NCBI RefSeq assembly: GCF_002081715.1
Contig: NZ_MUKP01000027.1
Span: 1 to 64,000, forward strand
Reading direction: 5' to 3'
Length of the DNA: 64,000 nt
From: Nocardia donostiensis
Lineage (GTDB): Bacteria; Actinomycetota; Actinomycetes; Mycobacteriales; Mycobacteriaceae
A program made the position numbers and the translations under genes. How positions within the stretch are numbered: position 1 is the first letter of the stretch; each line of letters starts with the position of its first letter. The notes beneath the pieces were generated by a model. It searched no databases. It saw nothing but the letters and a program-made list of their open reading frames with translations, and had not been told where the DNA came from. Shown piece by piece: positions 28,250-37,146 of this stretch.

Positions 28250-29598
28250 CGAATATCCTCCTGTCGTCTGACGAGCCGCTGCAACAACCTGTCTCTGTGT
28301 AATTCATCGCGGGCCGCGGCGATCGCAGTACGCGCAAGCGCCGTCGCCCCGTCCAGTACCGCGCGGTCGGCCGAGGCGTTGACGCTAGCCGCCGCGAAAC
28401 CCGGCTGGTGTGTCACCGCGCCACCGGCATCGATGCCGATGACCGGGTGAATCCCCGGGATGACGTTGGTGACATTGCCCATATCCGTGCTGCCCAGGGG
28501 CCGCTGTGCCGCCAGCTCGGGCGCGATCGGCGTCCGTCCCAGGCCGGCGATCTGCGTGCGATAGGCAGACAGCAACGCCGGATCGGGGGTGAGCTCGGTA
28601 TAGGTGGGCGCGAGCGTCCGGGTTTCGTGGGTGCAGCCGGTCGCGAGGGCGCCCGCCTCGAAGCAGGCCGATGCGCGTCGCATCAGATCGCCGAGGGATG
28701 CGGAGTCGGCTGCGCGCAAGTAGTACAGCAGTTCCGCACGTGCGGGCACGACGTTCGGGGCTACGCCGCCGTCGCCGACTATACCGTGCAGCTGCTGTCC
28801 CTGGCGCAGATGCTGGCGCAGCAGACCGATCGCCACTTGGGCGATGGTCGCCGCATCACCGGCGTTGCGGCCCTGTTCCGGGGCCGCGCTCGCGTGCGCT
28901 TCCTGACCGTGGAACACCACCGACAGATCCGCGAGCGCCAGCGAGCGCGCATCGACGATCTCGTCCGGTCCCGGATGCACCATCAGTGCCATCGCGATGT
29001 CGTCGAAGGCACCGTGCTCCAGCATCAGGATCTTGCCGCCGCCGCTCTCCTCGGCCGGCGTGCCGAGCACCACCACGGTGATCCCGAGTGCGTCGGCCAC
29101 CTCGGCCAGGCCGAGGGCCGCGCCGACCGATGCGGCGGCGATGATGTTGTGGCCGCAGGCGTGGCCGAGTTTGGGAAGGGCGTCGTATTCGGCGCAGAGC
29201 CCGACGGTCAGCGGGCCGCTGCCGTAGCTCGCGCGGAACGCAGTGGGCAGGCCAGCGACACCGTGGTCGATCTCGAACCCGCGTTCGGCGAGCGGGACCA
29301 GCACTTTGGCGACGCTACGGGTCTCCTCGAACGCCAGCTCCGGTTCGGCGTGAATCGAGTGTGAGAGCGCGATCAGCTCCGAACCGGCGGCGGTGATGGC
29401 CGCATCCGAGCGCGCGATATAAGGATTTCCGGCCGGCTCCTGGCTCGGAGGCCCGTCCTGGTTTCGGCCCGGCACCGGCTGACCGCGAGCGGACCCACCA
29501 CCGGGCAGCGTCGGCTCCCCGCCGGGCAGCGTCGGCTCGCTACCTGGCTGGTGGGAATGGGCACCGTGAAATTCGGGGCCGCTGCGCGAGTGTGGCAT
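28246..29598 (-). CDS. amiB1: M20-family amidohydrolase with repeat-bearing N-terminal extension (amiB1-like)
   Basis: 450 residues, longer than M. tuberculosis AmiB1 (about 394). The M20 core starts near residue 65 (ITAAGSELIALSHSIHAEPEL) with metal motifs LCAEYDALPKLGHACGHN, GTPAEESGGGK and DMGNVTNVIPG; PEQGRNAGDA belongs to the lid domain. The additional N-terminus is Pro/Gly-rich and contains a 21-bp direct repeat (17-bp units at 29501-29517 and 29522-29538) coding for two EPTLPGG units. ATG at 29598 gives this extension; a longer frame reaches 29778 but looks non-coding. A shorter start inside the extension remains possible. Overlaps amiA1-like gene by four bases. Confidence 0.85.
   Translation of the reverse strand: MPHSRSGPEFHGAHSHQPGSEPTLPGGEPTLPGGGSARGQPVPGRNQDGPPSQEPAGNPYIARSDAAITAAGSELIALSHSIHAEPELAFEETRSVAKVLVPLAERGFEIDHGVAGLPTAFRASYGSGPLTVGLCAEYDALPKLGHACGHNIIAAASVGAALGLAEVADALGITVVVLGTPAEESGGGKILMLEHGAFDDIAMALMVHPGPDEIVDARSLALADLSVVFHGQEAHASAAPEQGRNAGDAATIAQVAIGLLRQHLRQGQQLHGIVGDGGVAPNVVPARAELLYYLRAADSASLGDLMRRASACFEAGALATGCTHETRTLAPTYTELTPDPALLSAYRTQIAGLGRTPIAPELAAQRPLGSTDMGNVTNVIPGIHPVIGIDAGGAVTHQPGFAAASVNASADRAVLDGATALARTAIAAARDELHRDRLLQRLVRRQEDIR
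29501..29538. repeat. Two-copy 21-bp-period direct repeat in the amiB1-like gene
   Basis: CCGGGCAGCGTCGGCTC occurs at 29501-29517 and 29522-29538. The period is seven codons, so gain or loss of a unit keeps frame. Confidence 0.7.
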
Positions 29599-29725
29599 GG
29601 CACACAGTCTCGCACTGCCGACGCGCCAGCGAGCGCCCGCGCCCGGTGTGGCGGAACATACTCGACGGTAGCGGGTGGCCAGAGCATCAGCGGTCCGGCG
29701 GAGGTTTGCGGCTACGTTCGCTGTG

Positions 29726-30427
29726 TCAGCCGGCGAAGGCGAGGTTGTCCGTCGTATTCGGCACCGCGAGACCGGCAAGGGCCTTGGCGTGCAGGGCTCG
29801 TTTGATGACCGGGAGGTTGGGCTTGCGGTTCCCGGCGAGCTCGGCGGCGCGGGCGAGGGCCGTATCGCGCAGTTCCTCCGCGGTGGCCTTGCCGTCCACT
29901 ATGCCGGAGGCGATGGCGTCGTCGGCGTCGTAGCGATGGCCGGTGGTCATGGCGTGCACCGCGACCTGGTTGGTCAGGCGTTCGGTCAGCAGCGCGTTCA
30001 TACCGACGGTGAACGGCATGCCCAGCTGCACCTCCGGCAGACAATAGAAGCCGCGGTCGGCGCGCATCACCCGGAAGTCGTGCGAGGTGGCGAGCATGGC
30101 GCCGGCACCGAAGGCGTGGCCGTTGATCGCGGCGACGGTCGGCAGCGGGAAAGCCAGCAGCCTGCTGAACATGGTGTGCACCCGGTCCAGGTAGCCGTGC
30201 ATCTGGTCGAGGTTGGCGAACAGCCAGTCGGTGTCGAGACCATTGCTGTAGAACTTGCCGTCGGCGATGGTGACCAGGGCCGCGGGGCCTTCGCTCGCTT
30301 CGACGGTGTCCAGCAGCGCGTGGAACCGGTCGATCCAGTCGGGATGGAAGCGGTTGTCGCTGTCTGTCTTCCCCTCGTCGCAGAGGTGGAGCACAAACAC
30401 ATCCCCGTCACGTTCCAGATACGGCAT
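29726..30427 (-). CDS. Enoyl-CoA hydratase/isomerase-family protein (crotonase fold)
   Basis: 233 residues, short for a crotonase. Oxyanion-hole segments: [15 protein letters not shown] (about residues 56-70) and [20 protein letters not shown] (about 100-120), then [13 protein letters not shown]. This spacing resembles delta3,delta2-enoyl-CoA isomerases (ECI2/ECI3-like, plant IBR10) more than hydratases; the glutamate of EVQLG could be the isomerase base. Likely acts in beta-oxidation of unsaturated fatty acids. Single gene; its start faces punA with 120 bp between them. No matching gene occurs at this position in the M. tuberculosis order as I recall it. Confidence 0.85.
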   Translation of the reverse strand: MPYLERDGDVFVLHLCDEGKTDSDNRFHPDWIDRFHALLDTVEASEGPAALVTIADGKFYSNGLDTDWLFANLDQMHGYLDRVHTMFSRLLAFPLPTVAAINGHAFGAGAMLATSHDFRVMRADRGFYCLPEVQLGMPFTVGMNALLTERLTNQVAVHAMTTGHRYDADDAIASGIVDGKATAEELRDTALARAAELAGNRKPNLPVIKRALHAKALAGLAVPNTTDNLAFAG

Positions 30428-30547
30428 ACGGGCAGGGTAGCGGGACGGGCAGCGAGACTACTCGCCGGTAGGCCTGTTGTGTCCCGCGCGCGCCGGTGCC
30501 GCGGGGCGCTTGCGTTATCGAGCCGGGGCGTCACGGGAGCCGATACA

Positions 30548-31336
30548 GTGACTTTCATGCTTGCCGAACAGGCCGCGGAAGCGATCGCCGAACGGACCTC
30601 AGTAGCGCGACACCGCGTCGCGGTGGTGCTCGGCTCGGGCTGGCAGGACGCCGCCGCAGAGATCGGCACCCCGACCGCGTCGGTGCCGATGCCGGAACTG
30701 CCCGGATTCGCCACCCCGACCGCACAGGGGCATGTGGGGATGGTGCTTTCGATCCCGGTAGGTGATACACCGGTCCTGCTGCTGATGGGACGCCAGCACC
30801 TGTACGAGGGCCACGGCCCCGCCGAGGTGGTGCACCCGGTGAACACCGCGGTGGCCGCGGGCGCCGAGGTGGTGATCTTGACCAATGCGGCAGGCGGTAT
30901 CCGACCCGGGCTGCACGTCGGGGAACCGGTGCTGATCAGCGATCACCTCAACCTCACCGCCCGCACCCCACTGACCGGAGCGACGTTCGTCGACCTGGTC
31001 GACACCTGGGATCCCGAACTGCGAGTGCTGGCCAAGCAGATCGACCCGAGCCTCACCGAGGGCGTCTACGCGGGACTGACCGGGCCGCAATACGAGACTC
31101 CCGCCGAGATCCGGATGCTGGCCACCATCGGCGCCGACCTGGTCGGGATGTCGACCGTGCTGGAGGCCGTCGCCGCTCGCGCGCTCGGCGCCCGCCTGCT
31201 CGGTATCTCGCTGGTCACCAACCTGGCCGCCGGGGTGACGGGCGCGCCGCTGGCGCATGCCGATGTGCTGGCCGAAGGGCATGCCGCCGCGCCACGACTC
31301 GGCAAACTGCTGCGCAGTGTGGTGGAACGGCTGTAG
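30548..31336 (+). CDS. punA: Purine nucleoside phosphorylase
   Basis: Phosphorolysis of purine (deoxy)nucleosides to base and (deoxy)ribose 1-phosphate. 262 residues; trimeric PNP/MTAP class: [11 protein letters not shown] (phosphate loop), [36 protein letters not shown] with the base-contacting Glu and the conserved [12 protein letters not shown], then [10 protein letters not shown]. tuberculosis DeoD/PunA is 268 residues. GTG at 30548 is favoured because GGGAG ends eight bases before it; an in-frame ATG at 30557 is too distant. The next gene, pmmB, starts immediately after the stop, so they form an operon that can turn (deoxy)ribose 1-phosphate into the 5-phosphate. Confidence 0.93.
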   Translation: MTFMLAEQAAEAIAERTSVARHRVAVVLGSGWQDAAAEIGTPTASVPMPELPGFATPTAQGHVGMVLSIPVGDTPVLLLMGRQHLYEGHGPAEVVHPVNTAVAAGAEVVILTNAAGGIRPGLHVGEPVLISDHLNLTARTPLTGATFVDLVDTWDPELRVLAKQIDPSLTEGVYAGLTGPQYETPAEIRMLATIGADLVGMSTVLEAVAARALGARLLGISLVTNLAAGVTGAPLAHADVLAEGHAAAPRLGKLLRSVVERL

Positions 31337-32836
31337 ATGCTGCGTTTCGGAACCGCAGGCCTGCGCGGGCCCCTGCAAGACGGGCCCGACGGTATGAACG
31401 TGACCACGGTCGGCCGCGCCACCGCCGGACTGGCGCGCTGGCTACAGGACCGGTGCCTCGGCGGCGGCCGGGTAGTCGTCGGCCGCGACGCCAGACACGG
31501 CTCGGCCGAATTCGCCACCGTCACAGCGGAAATCTTCGCCGGAGCGGGTTTCGCGGTGACCCTGCTTCCCGAACCGCTGCCCACCCCGGTGACGGCGTTT
31601 GCGGTGCGCGAGCTCGGCGCGGTGGCAGGCGTGCAGATCACCGCATCGCACAACCCCGCATCCGACAACGGCTACAAGGTGTATCTCGACGGCGGCGTGC
31701 AACTGCTCGCGCCCGCCGATACCGAGATCGAGGGCATGATCGAGGCTGTCGCCGAGCCGATCGCTCGCGCACCGGTAGCGCCGTCGGGCGCCGACCTGCT
31801 GCCGCGGTATCTCGACCGGATGGCGCGGCTACCGAAACTGATCGGCGGCCCCGGGGCCAGAGCAGCTATCCGGATCGCCCTCACCCCGTTACACGGCGTG
31901 GGTGGGCCCACTGCGGTCGAAGCGCTGGCTGCCGCCGGTTTCACTGATGTGCACGTAGTCGAGGAACAGTTCGCGCCCGACCCTGATTTTCCGACCGTCG
32001 CGTTCCCGAATCCCGAGGAGCTCGGCGCCACCGACCTGCTGCTCGACCTGGCGCGCCGAGTCAACGCCGATATCGCCATAGCCCTCGACCCAGACGCCGA
32101 CCGCTGCGCCGTCGGAGTCCGTGGTCCGGAGGGGATACGGATGCTACGCGGTGACGAAACCGGTGTGCTACTCGCTGATTACGTGCTGGCGACCGCGAAA
32201 CCGGATGCGCTGGTCGCCACCACCATCGTCTCCTCGCGCCTGCTGTCGCGACTGGCCCCCGCCAGGGGCGCCCGTTACGCCGAGACGCTGACCGGCTTCA
32301 AATGGCTGGCCAGGGCGGGCGACGGCCTCGTCTACGCCTACGAGGAGGCGATCGGCCACTGCGTCGATCCGGCCATGGTGCGCGACAAGGACGGTATCTC
32401 CGCGGCGGTGGCGGCCGCCGATCTGGTCGCGCAGCGCAAGGCGCAGGGCCGCACTCTGTTCGACCAGCTCGACAACTACGCGCTCGAATTCGGGGTGCAC
32501 GCGGGTGATCAGGTCTCGCTGCGGCTGCCGGATGCGACAGCCGCAGCGGCCGTACTGGACCGGCTGCGCGCCGAGCCGCCTCGGGAAATCGCCGGAACCA
32601 CCATGTCGTACACCGACCTGGCGAAGGCGGGTGGCCGGATGCGGACCGATGCGCTGATTTTCGCAGATGCAGGCGCACGCATCGTCGTCCGTCCGTCCGG
32701 CACCGAACCCAAACTCAAGTGCTATCTCGAAGTCGTCGAACCGGTATCCGAGCGGGCCGCACTCGGCTCGGCACGCACCTCGGCCGAACAGCGGTTGTCT
32801 CGCCTACGACAGTTCTGCCGGGACTTGGCGAGCTGA
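31337..32836 (+). CDS. pmmB: Phosphomannomutase/phosphopentomutase-type alpha-D-phosphohexomutase
   Basis: 499-residue four-domain mutase. Active-site serine in ITASHNPASDNGYKVYL (about residues 97-115); Mg site DPDADRCAVG; sugar-binding EEAIGHCVDP; phosphate-binding RPSGTEPKLKCY at the C-terminus. In M. tuberculosis the orthologue Rv3308 (PmmB) lies next to PNP. Because of the strict coupling with punA, and because a dedicated deoB is absent here, it may serve as phosphopentomutase in nucleoside salvage; this is inference. The ATG directly follows the punA TAG with no gap and no obvious Shine-Dalgarno, implying translational coupling. Convergent with upp, 23 bp away. Confidence 0.92.
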   Translation: MLRFGTAGLRGPLQDGPDGMNVTTVGRATAGLARWLQDRCLGGGRVVVGRDARHGSAEFATVTAEIFAGAGFAVTLLPEPLPTPVTAFAVRELGAVAGVQITASHNPASDNGYKVYLDGGVQLLAPADTEIEGMIEAVAEPIARAPVAPSGADLLPRYLDRMARLPKLIGGPGARAAIRIALTPLHGVGGPTAVEALAAAGFTDVHVVEEQFAPDPDFPTVAFPNPEELGATDLLLDLARRVNADIAIALDPDADRCAVGVRGPEGIRMLRGDETGVLLADYVLATAKPDALVATTIVSSRLLSRLAPARGARYAETLTGFKWLARAGDGLVYAYEEAIGHCVDPAMVRDKDGISAAVAAADLVAQRKAQGRTLFDQLDNYALEFGVHAGDQVSLRLPDATAAAAVLDRLRAEPPREIAGTTMSYTDLAKAGGRMRTDALIFADAGARIVVRPSGTEPKLKCYLEVVEPVSERAALGSARTSAEQRLSRLRQFCRDLAS

Positions 32837-32859
32837 CGCCGTAGACCCGCGGGGCGGTA

Positions 32860-33483
32860 TCACCGCGGTCCGAACTGCCGGTCGCCCGCGTCGCCGAGAC
32901 CCGGCACGATGAACGCGTCCTCGTCGAGCCCCTGGTCGACCGCGGCCGTGAACAACCGCACCGGTAGCCCGGAATCCTCCAGCGCGGCAATACCTTCCGG
33001 AGCGGATACCACGCAGACGGCGGTGATATCGGTGGCGCCACGGGTGGTGAGCAATTCGAGTGTGTACCGCATCGACCCACCGGTCGCCAGCATCGGGTCG
33101 AGCACGAAGACCGGTACCCCGGACAGATCCGGCGGCAACGACTCCAGGTACGGAACCGGTTGATGGCTCTGCTCGTCCCGCGCCATACCGACGAAACCGA
33201 CCCTGGCAGCGGGGATCAGCGCCGACGCCGCATCCACCATCCCGAGTCCGGCGCGCAGCACCGGAACCAGCAGCGGCGGATTCGCCAGCCGCGTACCTTC
33301 GGTCACCGCGATGGGGGTGGTGACTTCGAAGTTTTCCACCGGCGCATCCCGCAACGCCTCATAGATCAGCAGGCCGGTCAGATCGCGCAGCGCCCCACGG
33401 AAAGCCGGGTCCGGGGTGCGCACGTCCCGCAGGATGGTGAGTAGAGTCGCGACGAGCGGATGGTCCACAGTGTGCATGCGCAT
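32860..33483 (-). CDS. upp: Uracil phosphoribosyltransferase
   Basis: Converts uracil and PRPP to UMP. 207 residues, exactly the usual length. Motifs: [18 protein letters not shown] at the N-terminus, ILRAGLG-type segment [22 protein letters not shown] loop [13 protein letters not shown], and the uracil-binding C-terminus [12 protein letters not shown]. Start taken at ATG 33483 (MRMHTVDHP); a second ATG two codons in is equally conserved. The gene is divergent from the type VII-associated cassette. With add, punA, deoA and cdd it completes pyrimidine and purine salvage around this locus. Confidence 0.95.
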   Translation of the reverse strand: MRMHTVDHPLVATLLTILRDVRTPDPAFRGALRDLTGLLIYEALRDAPVENFEVTTPIAVTEGTRLANPPLLVPVLRAGLGMVDAASALIPAARVGFVGMARDEQSHQPVPYLESLPPDLSGVPVFVLDPMLATGGSMRYTLELLTTRGATDITAVCVVSAPEGIAALEDSGLPVRLFTAAVDQGLDEDAFIVPGLGDAGDRQFGPR

Positions 33484-33630
33484 GAGGGAACGATAAAGTC
33501 GGTCCGGTATCGGCCACGCAGTGCGTCGCGGAATTTCTTGCGACACGATGGAACCGATCGCGAAGTCGGTGCGTCCAAACAGGTAGATGACATACTCTGC
33601 CCGGAAACGAAGACGATGGGGGAAGCTCTG

Positions 33631-33948
33631 ATGACGAAAATCGCAGCGGATGCCGATGGTATCGCCGTCTACGGCGCCAGCACCGGATTGATGGCCGGGG
33701 AGCTCGCCGCGGCGGGCGCGGGAGCGACCGGGGCCGGGCCCGCCCTGCTTGGTCCGATATTCGGGTTGATCGGCGGTGATTTCATGGCCGCGTACTCGGC
33801 CGCGCACGCGGGGCACGTCGCGACCATCGGTCAACTGTCTGCGGTGTTGTCCAGCATGAGCGGCGCCGCGGTCGCTTCCGCCACCAGCTATCACGAAACC
33901 GACCTGGACAACGCGAACGCATTGAAGTCCGCCTCCACCGAAGGATGA
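33631..33948 (+). CDS. EspC-like type VII secretion target
   Basis: 105-residue helical protein. N-terminal helix [29 protein letters not shown], a Gly/Ala/Pro turn ([13 protein letters not shown]), then a second helix pair ending in YHETD near residues 90-94. YHETD fits the YxxxD/E export signal of type VII substrates. Size, turn and C-terminal signal match the EspC family (T7SS_ESX_EspC), where M. tuberculosis EspC needs EspA and ESX-1. The ATG at 33631 has GGGGGAAG six bases upstream. The next gene, a WXG/NlpC-P60 protein, starts 4 bp after the stop. No ESX core component (EccA-E, MycP) lies in the window, so the secretion machinery must be elsewhere. Confidence 0.75.
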   Translation: MTKIAADADGIAVYGASTGLMAGELAAAGAGATGAGPALLGPIFGLIGGDFMAAYSAAHAGHVATIGQLSAVLSSMSGAAVASATSYHETDLDNANALKSASTEG

Positions 33949-33952
33949 CCCG

Positions 33953-35071
33953 GTGATCGACATCAACGCCCTGGCGAAGCCGATTCTCGATCTGCTCGCC
34001 AGCTTCGGGAGCGGTGTGCTGCCGGTCGGCGGGCCGGGCGATGCGCTGCGTTCCGCATCCACCGCGATCGACCAGGTGCACGCCTTCGGTCGGACCACCA
34101 TCAACCAGATGAACACCGCCTGGGACGGTCAGGGCGCCGATGCCGCCACCTCGAAGGCGCTGCGGGTACAGACCTCGGCGGCGAGCATCTCCGACCGCGG
34201 CAACGAGATGGCGACGGTGGTCGGCCGGGCCGCCGCCGAAGTGGAGACCGGGCAAAAAGAGCTGACCGCGATCGCGCAATCGTTCATCGACACTGCGGTC
34301 GCCGCCGGTCCGGCCCTGGCCACCCCGGCCGGGCTCACCGTGCTCGTTGGTTCGGCGATCGACCACTTGGGCCAAGCCCTCGGGGTGGTTGGCAGGGTAC
34401 AGAACGAGCTCACCACCCACACCGCATCGATGAACGAGCTCGCCCCGCCGCCGCCGACCCCGCCGCTTGCTACCGCGCCCGCAGCGACGGCTCCCGTGGC
34501 CGCGGTGGCCTCAGCGCTCGGCGGACCGCAGGGCATCTCCCAGCTGGTCTCGGGCCTGACCGGAACCGCGGGCCAGATGCTCGGCGCGGCGATGAGCCCG
34601 GCCGCCTCCGCAACTTCGCAGTCGACACCGGGAAAACCGGGCAGCACCACCGACAGCGGGACGAGCACCGGCGAAGGCGTCAAGGTCACACTGCCCGACG
34701 GCAGCGTGGTGGAAGCGCCGAACCAGAAGGCCGCCACCGCGGTGCGCGCCGCCCTCGGCACGCTCGGCACCCCATATGTCTGGGGCGGTAACACCCCCGG
34801 CGCCGGCCTCGACTGCAGCGGTATGACCAAGTACGCCTACGGCGAGGCCGGTGTCGAACTGCCTCGTCTTGCGCACGAACAGGCCAACGGCGCCACCCCG
34901 GTGTCGCCCGGCGACCTGATGCCCGGCGACCTGGCCGTATGGGACGGCCATGTCGCCATGGTGGTCGGTAACGGGCAGCTCATCGAGGCCGGCGACCCGG
35001 TCCAGATCAGTTCTATTCGAACGGAGAACAGTGGTATGGAGTTCTACGGTTTCTATAGGCCCACCGAATGA
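33953..35071 (+). CDS. Type VII-associated WXG-like protein fused to an NlpC/P60 peptidoglycan hydrolase
   Basis: 372 residues in three parts. Residues 1-165 are helical and WXG100/EspB-like with W-x-G in [13 protein letters not shown], lacking a Sec signal peptide. Residues about 166-250 form a Pro/Ala/Thr linker. Residues about 255-372 are an NlpC/P60 (C40) domain: catalytic Cys in [15 protein letters not shown], His in [12 protein letters not shown] and a likely third residue Glu in [10 protein letters not shown], the Cys-His-Glu type seen in RipA. This suggests a type VII-exported D,L-endopeptidase that cuts peptidoglycan stems. GTG start at 33953, 4 bp after the EspC-like stop; the next gene overlaps by four bases. 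The combination of both parts in one chain is unusual to me. Confidence 0.85.
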   Translation: MIDINALAKPILDLLASFGSGVLPVGGPGDALRSASTAIDQVHAFGRTTINQMNTAWDGQGADAATSKALRVQTSAASISDRGNEMATVVGRAAAEVETGQKELTAIAQSFIDTAVAAGPALATPAGLTVLVGSAIDHLGQALGVVGRVQNELTTHTASMNELAPPPPTPPLATAPAATAPVAAVASALGGPQGISQLVSGLTGTAGQMLGAAMSPAASATSQSTPGKPGSTTDSGTSTGEGVKVTLPDGSVVEAPNQKAATAVRAALGTLGTPYVWGGNTPGAGLDCSGMTKYAYGEAGVELPRLAHEQANGATPVSPGDLMPGDLAVWDGHVAMVVGNGQLIEAGDPVQISSIRTENSGMEFYGFYRPTE

Positions 35072-35418
35072 GCGAACAACCCGTCCCCACGGTCCCCACC
35101 GTCACGGTGGCCGCCAGCACCAACCGGTCAGGCACGATCTCGGTGCGGGCCACCGACCAGGGCATGCCGGTGGAGATCAAATTCGAACGCAGCGAATACC
35201 GCTACGGCGCACAGGCTCTGGCCGCTGAGATCCTGCGGCTCACCCAGCGCTCCACCATCGCCGCCAGGGCGCGGCGGCGCGAAGTGCTCGCCGACAGCGG
35301 TGTGCCCGAGCAGGTCCTGGATCAGCTCGGCTTACCCACCCGGCAGCAGGCGGTGGACGAACTGGACCGCATCGACGACGCCGACACGGGACCGACGAGC
35401 TGGATGAGGCCGGTATGA
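35068..35418 (+). CDS. EspD/EspH-like type VII accessory protein
   Basis: 116 residues. The pattern TISVRATDQGMPVEIKFERS, then AQALAAEILRLTQRSTIAARAR, then LDQLGLPTRQQAVDELD parallels the order in EspD/EspH of mycobacteria (TVSVSTLMDGRIDHVEL, QLASEILVIADLARQKA, LPSPEEAAAAE). The N-terminal acidic region of those proteins is missing. EspD stabilises EspA and EspC, so a chaperone-like role for its two upstream neighbours is plausible. This link rests on remembered sequences and is suggestive, not proven. ATG overlaps the preceding stop (ATGA) and the stop overlaps the next start in the same way. Confidence 0.6.
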   Translation: MSEQPVPTVPTVTVAASTNRSGTISVRATDQGMPVEIKFERSEYRYGAQALAAEILRLTQRSTIAARARRREVLADSGVPEQVLDQLGLPTRQQAVDELDRIDDADTGPTSWMRPV

Positions 35419-35762
35419 GCGCGGAAATGGATGCCCTGGTCGCCGGGGCGACGCAGAAACTGGAAGCGCTGGAAGCCGCACTGTACGGCCTGAAACAGGT
35501 GCGCGGCCGGTTCACCACCGAAGACGGCATGGTCAGCGTGGAGGTGAACAGCGACGGCGCACTGGTCGGGCTCAGCCTCACCGAATCGGCCACATCGCTA
35601 CCGCCCGCCGAGGTCTCCCAGCTGATCATCTGGGCATGCAGGCAGGCCGCCGAGGACGCAGGCGGGCAGCGCTCCAAGGTCGTTGCGACGCTGAACGAGT
35701 CGTTCGCTTCCCCGGCGCACCAGCCTGCGGGAACGACAGATGGCGGGCCGGATAGTGCCTGA
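35415..35762 (+). CDS. YbaB/EbfC-fold protein (EspL-like)
   Basis: 115 residues. An N-terminal coiled helix (MSAEMDALVAGATQKLEALEAALYGLKQVR), a two- or three-strand hairpin (GMVSVEVNSDGALVGLSLTE), and a C-terminal helix (AEVSQLIIWACRQAAEDAG) form the YbaB tweezer fold. Such proteins bind DNA as dimers or, like EspL in the ESX-1 locus of mycobacteria, act with secreted Esp proteins. Its position as last gene of the overlapping four-gene cassette favours the EspL role. The tail (PAHQPAGTTDGGPDSA) is disordered. Confidence 0.72.
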   Translation: MSAEMDALVAGATQKLEALEAALYGLKQVRGRFTTEDGMVSVEVNSDGALVGLSLTESATSLPPAEVSQLIIWACRQAAEDAGGQRSKVVATLNESFASPAHQPAGTTDGGPDSA

Positions 35763-35788
35763 GCCGGAACCTCGATAGGCTTCGGCTC

Positions 35789-37045
35789 ATGGCTTCTGGA
35801 GACATCGTCCCGATCGAGCTCGGTCTGACCGACGGCGATCTCGTCACCCTGTGGGCACCGCGCTGGCGTGACGGTGACGACGAGTGGGAGGCGTTCCTCG
35901 GGCACGAGGACGCCCTCTACGGTTTCGAGTCCGTCGCGGAACTCGCCGCCTTCATCCGGACCGACACCGACAACGATCTGGTCGACCATCCGGCCTGGAA
36001 GGTCGTGGCCGGGCTGCTGGCGGTGGAGCTGGAGCCGGAGGACAATTTCTCCTTCGACCTGGTCGGGGTTCCCGAACTGGTGGCGGGCGACCCGGACTCG
36101 GACACGGTCGCCGAGCTCGAAGACACCCTCGCGATGGTTCGCAATATCGGCGAGGTCTGCGAGCTGGATACGGTGACCAAATTCTTCGGTTCGCATCCGG
36201 CGCTGGGCGCGCTGGCAGGCGGCGTACCCGCTTTCGCGGGCCGCGAGGGCCAGGAGCTGTGGGATCAGATCGGCACCGCAGTAGCCAAGAGCTGGGACGA
36301 TGTGCTCGACGCCATCGACTCGGTGGTGCGCACCCCCGATGTCGACGCCGCAGCCGTCTCCATCGCCGAAGCCGAACTGCTCGCCGCAGAAGAGAACGTC
36401 GTCGATGCCGACGATGCCGCCGACAGCGACGAGGACAGCGATTTCGAGCCGGTGGACCTCGATGAAGACGACACCGACACCGACGAGGACGAAGAGGACT
36501 CGTTCTGGCATGAGGTCGGCATCGACCCGGTCAAGATCGTCACCGCGGCAGGCAGCTATTTCACGCTGCGTTGCTACCTCGACGACGAGCCGATTTTCCT
36601 CGGCGCCAAGAAGACGATCCTGGTGTTCCCCTCCGAACGGGCGCTGGCCCGCTACCTGGCCGACGACCACGACCACGACCTGGCCCGGGTGAGCACCTAC
36701 TCGGATGTACAGACCGCGGCGGTGGACGGGTCACTGGAGGTGGAGGTCACCGACGAGAACGTCTACGTACTGCCCGGCCTGGCCGACGATCTGGCCGACG
36801 GCCCGGAAGCGGTCGACGTCGACCAGCTCGACCTGGCGGTGGAACTGTTCACCGACGCCGCCGACTACGCCGACGACGACGCCGTAGAACAGGCGCTGGC
36901 CAAGTCGACCCCGCTCGGCTGGTACGTCTCCTACCTGCTCAATCCCGACCCGACCCGGATGGCGCCCAACCCGCCCTACGATGCGGAAGCGCAGGCGTGG
37001 CGGGAGCTGGAACGCAACTTCGAGGCCCGGCTCTCCCCGCAGTAG
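35789..37045 (+). CDS. Conserved acidic protein of unknown function (Rv3311-like)
   Basis: 418-residue soluble protein. Two similar-looking alpha/beta halves (FLGHEDALYGFESVAELAAFIRT in the first, FLGAKKTILVFPSERALARYLAD in the second) suggest an internal duplication. They are joined by a linker where most residues from about 205 to 235 are Asp/Glu/Ser. Gene position (between upp and add) and length agree with M. tuberculosis Rv3311, a conserved protein of unknown function. No catalytic motif is visible; no signal peptide or membrane helix. 26 bp separate it from the type VII cassette, so it could be on the same transcript. Confidence 0.8.
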   Translation: MASGDIVPIELGLTDGDLVTLWAPRWRDGDDEWEAFLGHEDALYGFESVAELAAFIRTDTDNDLVDHPAWKVVAGLLAVELEPEDNFSFDLVGVPELVAGDPDSDTVAELEDTLAMVRNIGEVCELDTVTKFFGSHPALGALAGGVPAFAGREGQELWDQIGTAVAKSWDDVLDAIDSVVRTPDVDAAAVSIAEAELLAAEENVVDADDAADSDEDSDFEPVDLDEDDTDTDEDEEDSFWHEVGIDPVKIVTAAGSYFTLRCYLDDEPIFLGAKKTILVFPSERALARYLADDHDHDLARVSTYSDVQTAAVDGSLEVEVTDENVYVLPGLADDLADGPEAVDVDQLDLAVELFTDAADYADDDAVEQALAKSTPLGWYVSYLLNPDPTRMAPNPPYDAEAQAWRELERNFEARLSPQ

Positions 37046-37146
37046 CACCCGGACCAGTCGCCGAACCGACATGTGCCCGGCCTGTCTCAGCAGCGCCGGG
37101 TGCGCGGAGGAGGACAGTATCGCGGTGGCGGTGACGCCGGTGGGAA

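Noticed and set aside
33460-33630. Upstream extension of the EspC-like protein
   Set aside because: The region between 33484 and 33630 is the divergent upp promoter; the strong GGGGGAAG before 33631 marks the start.
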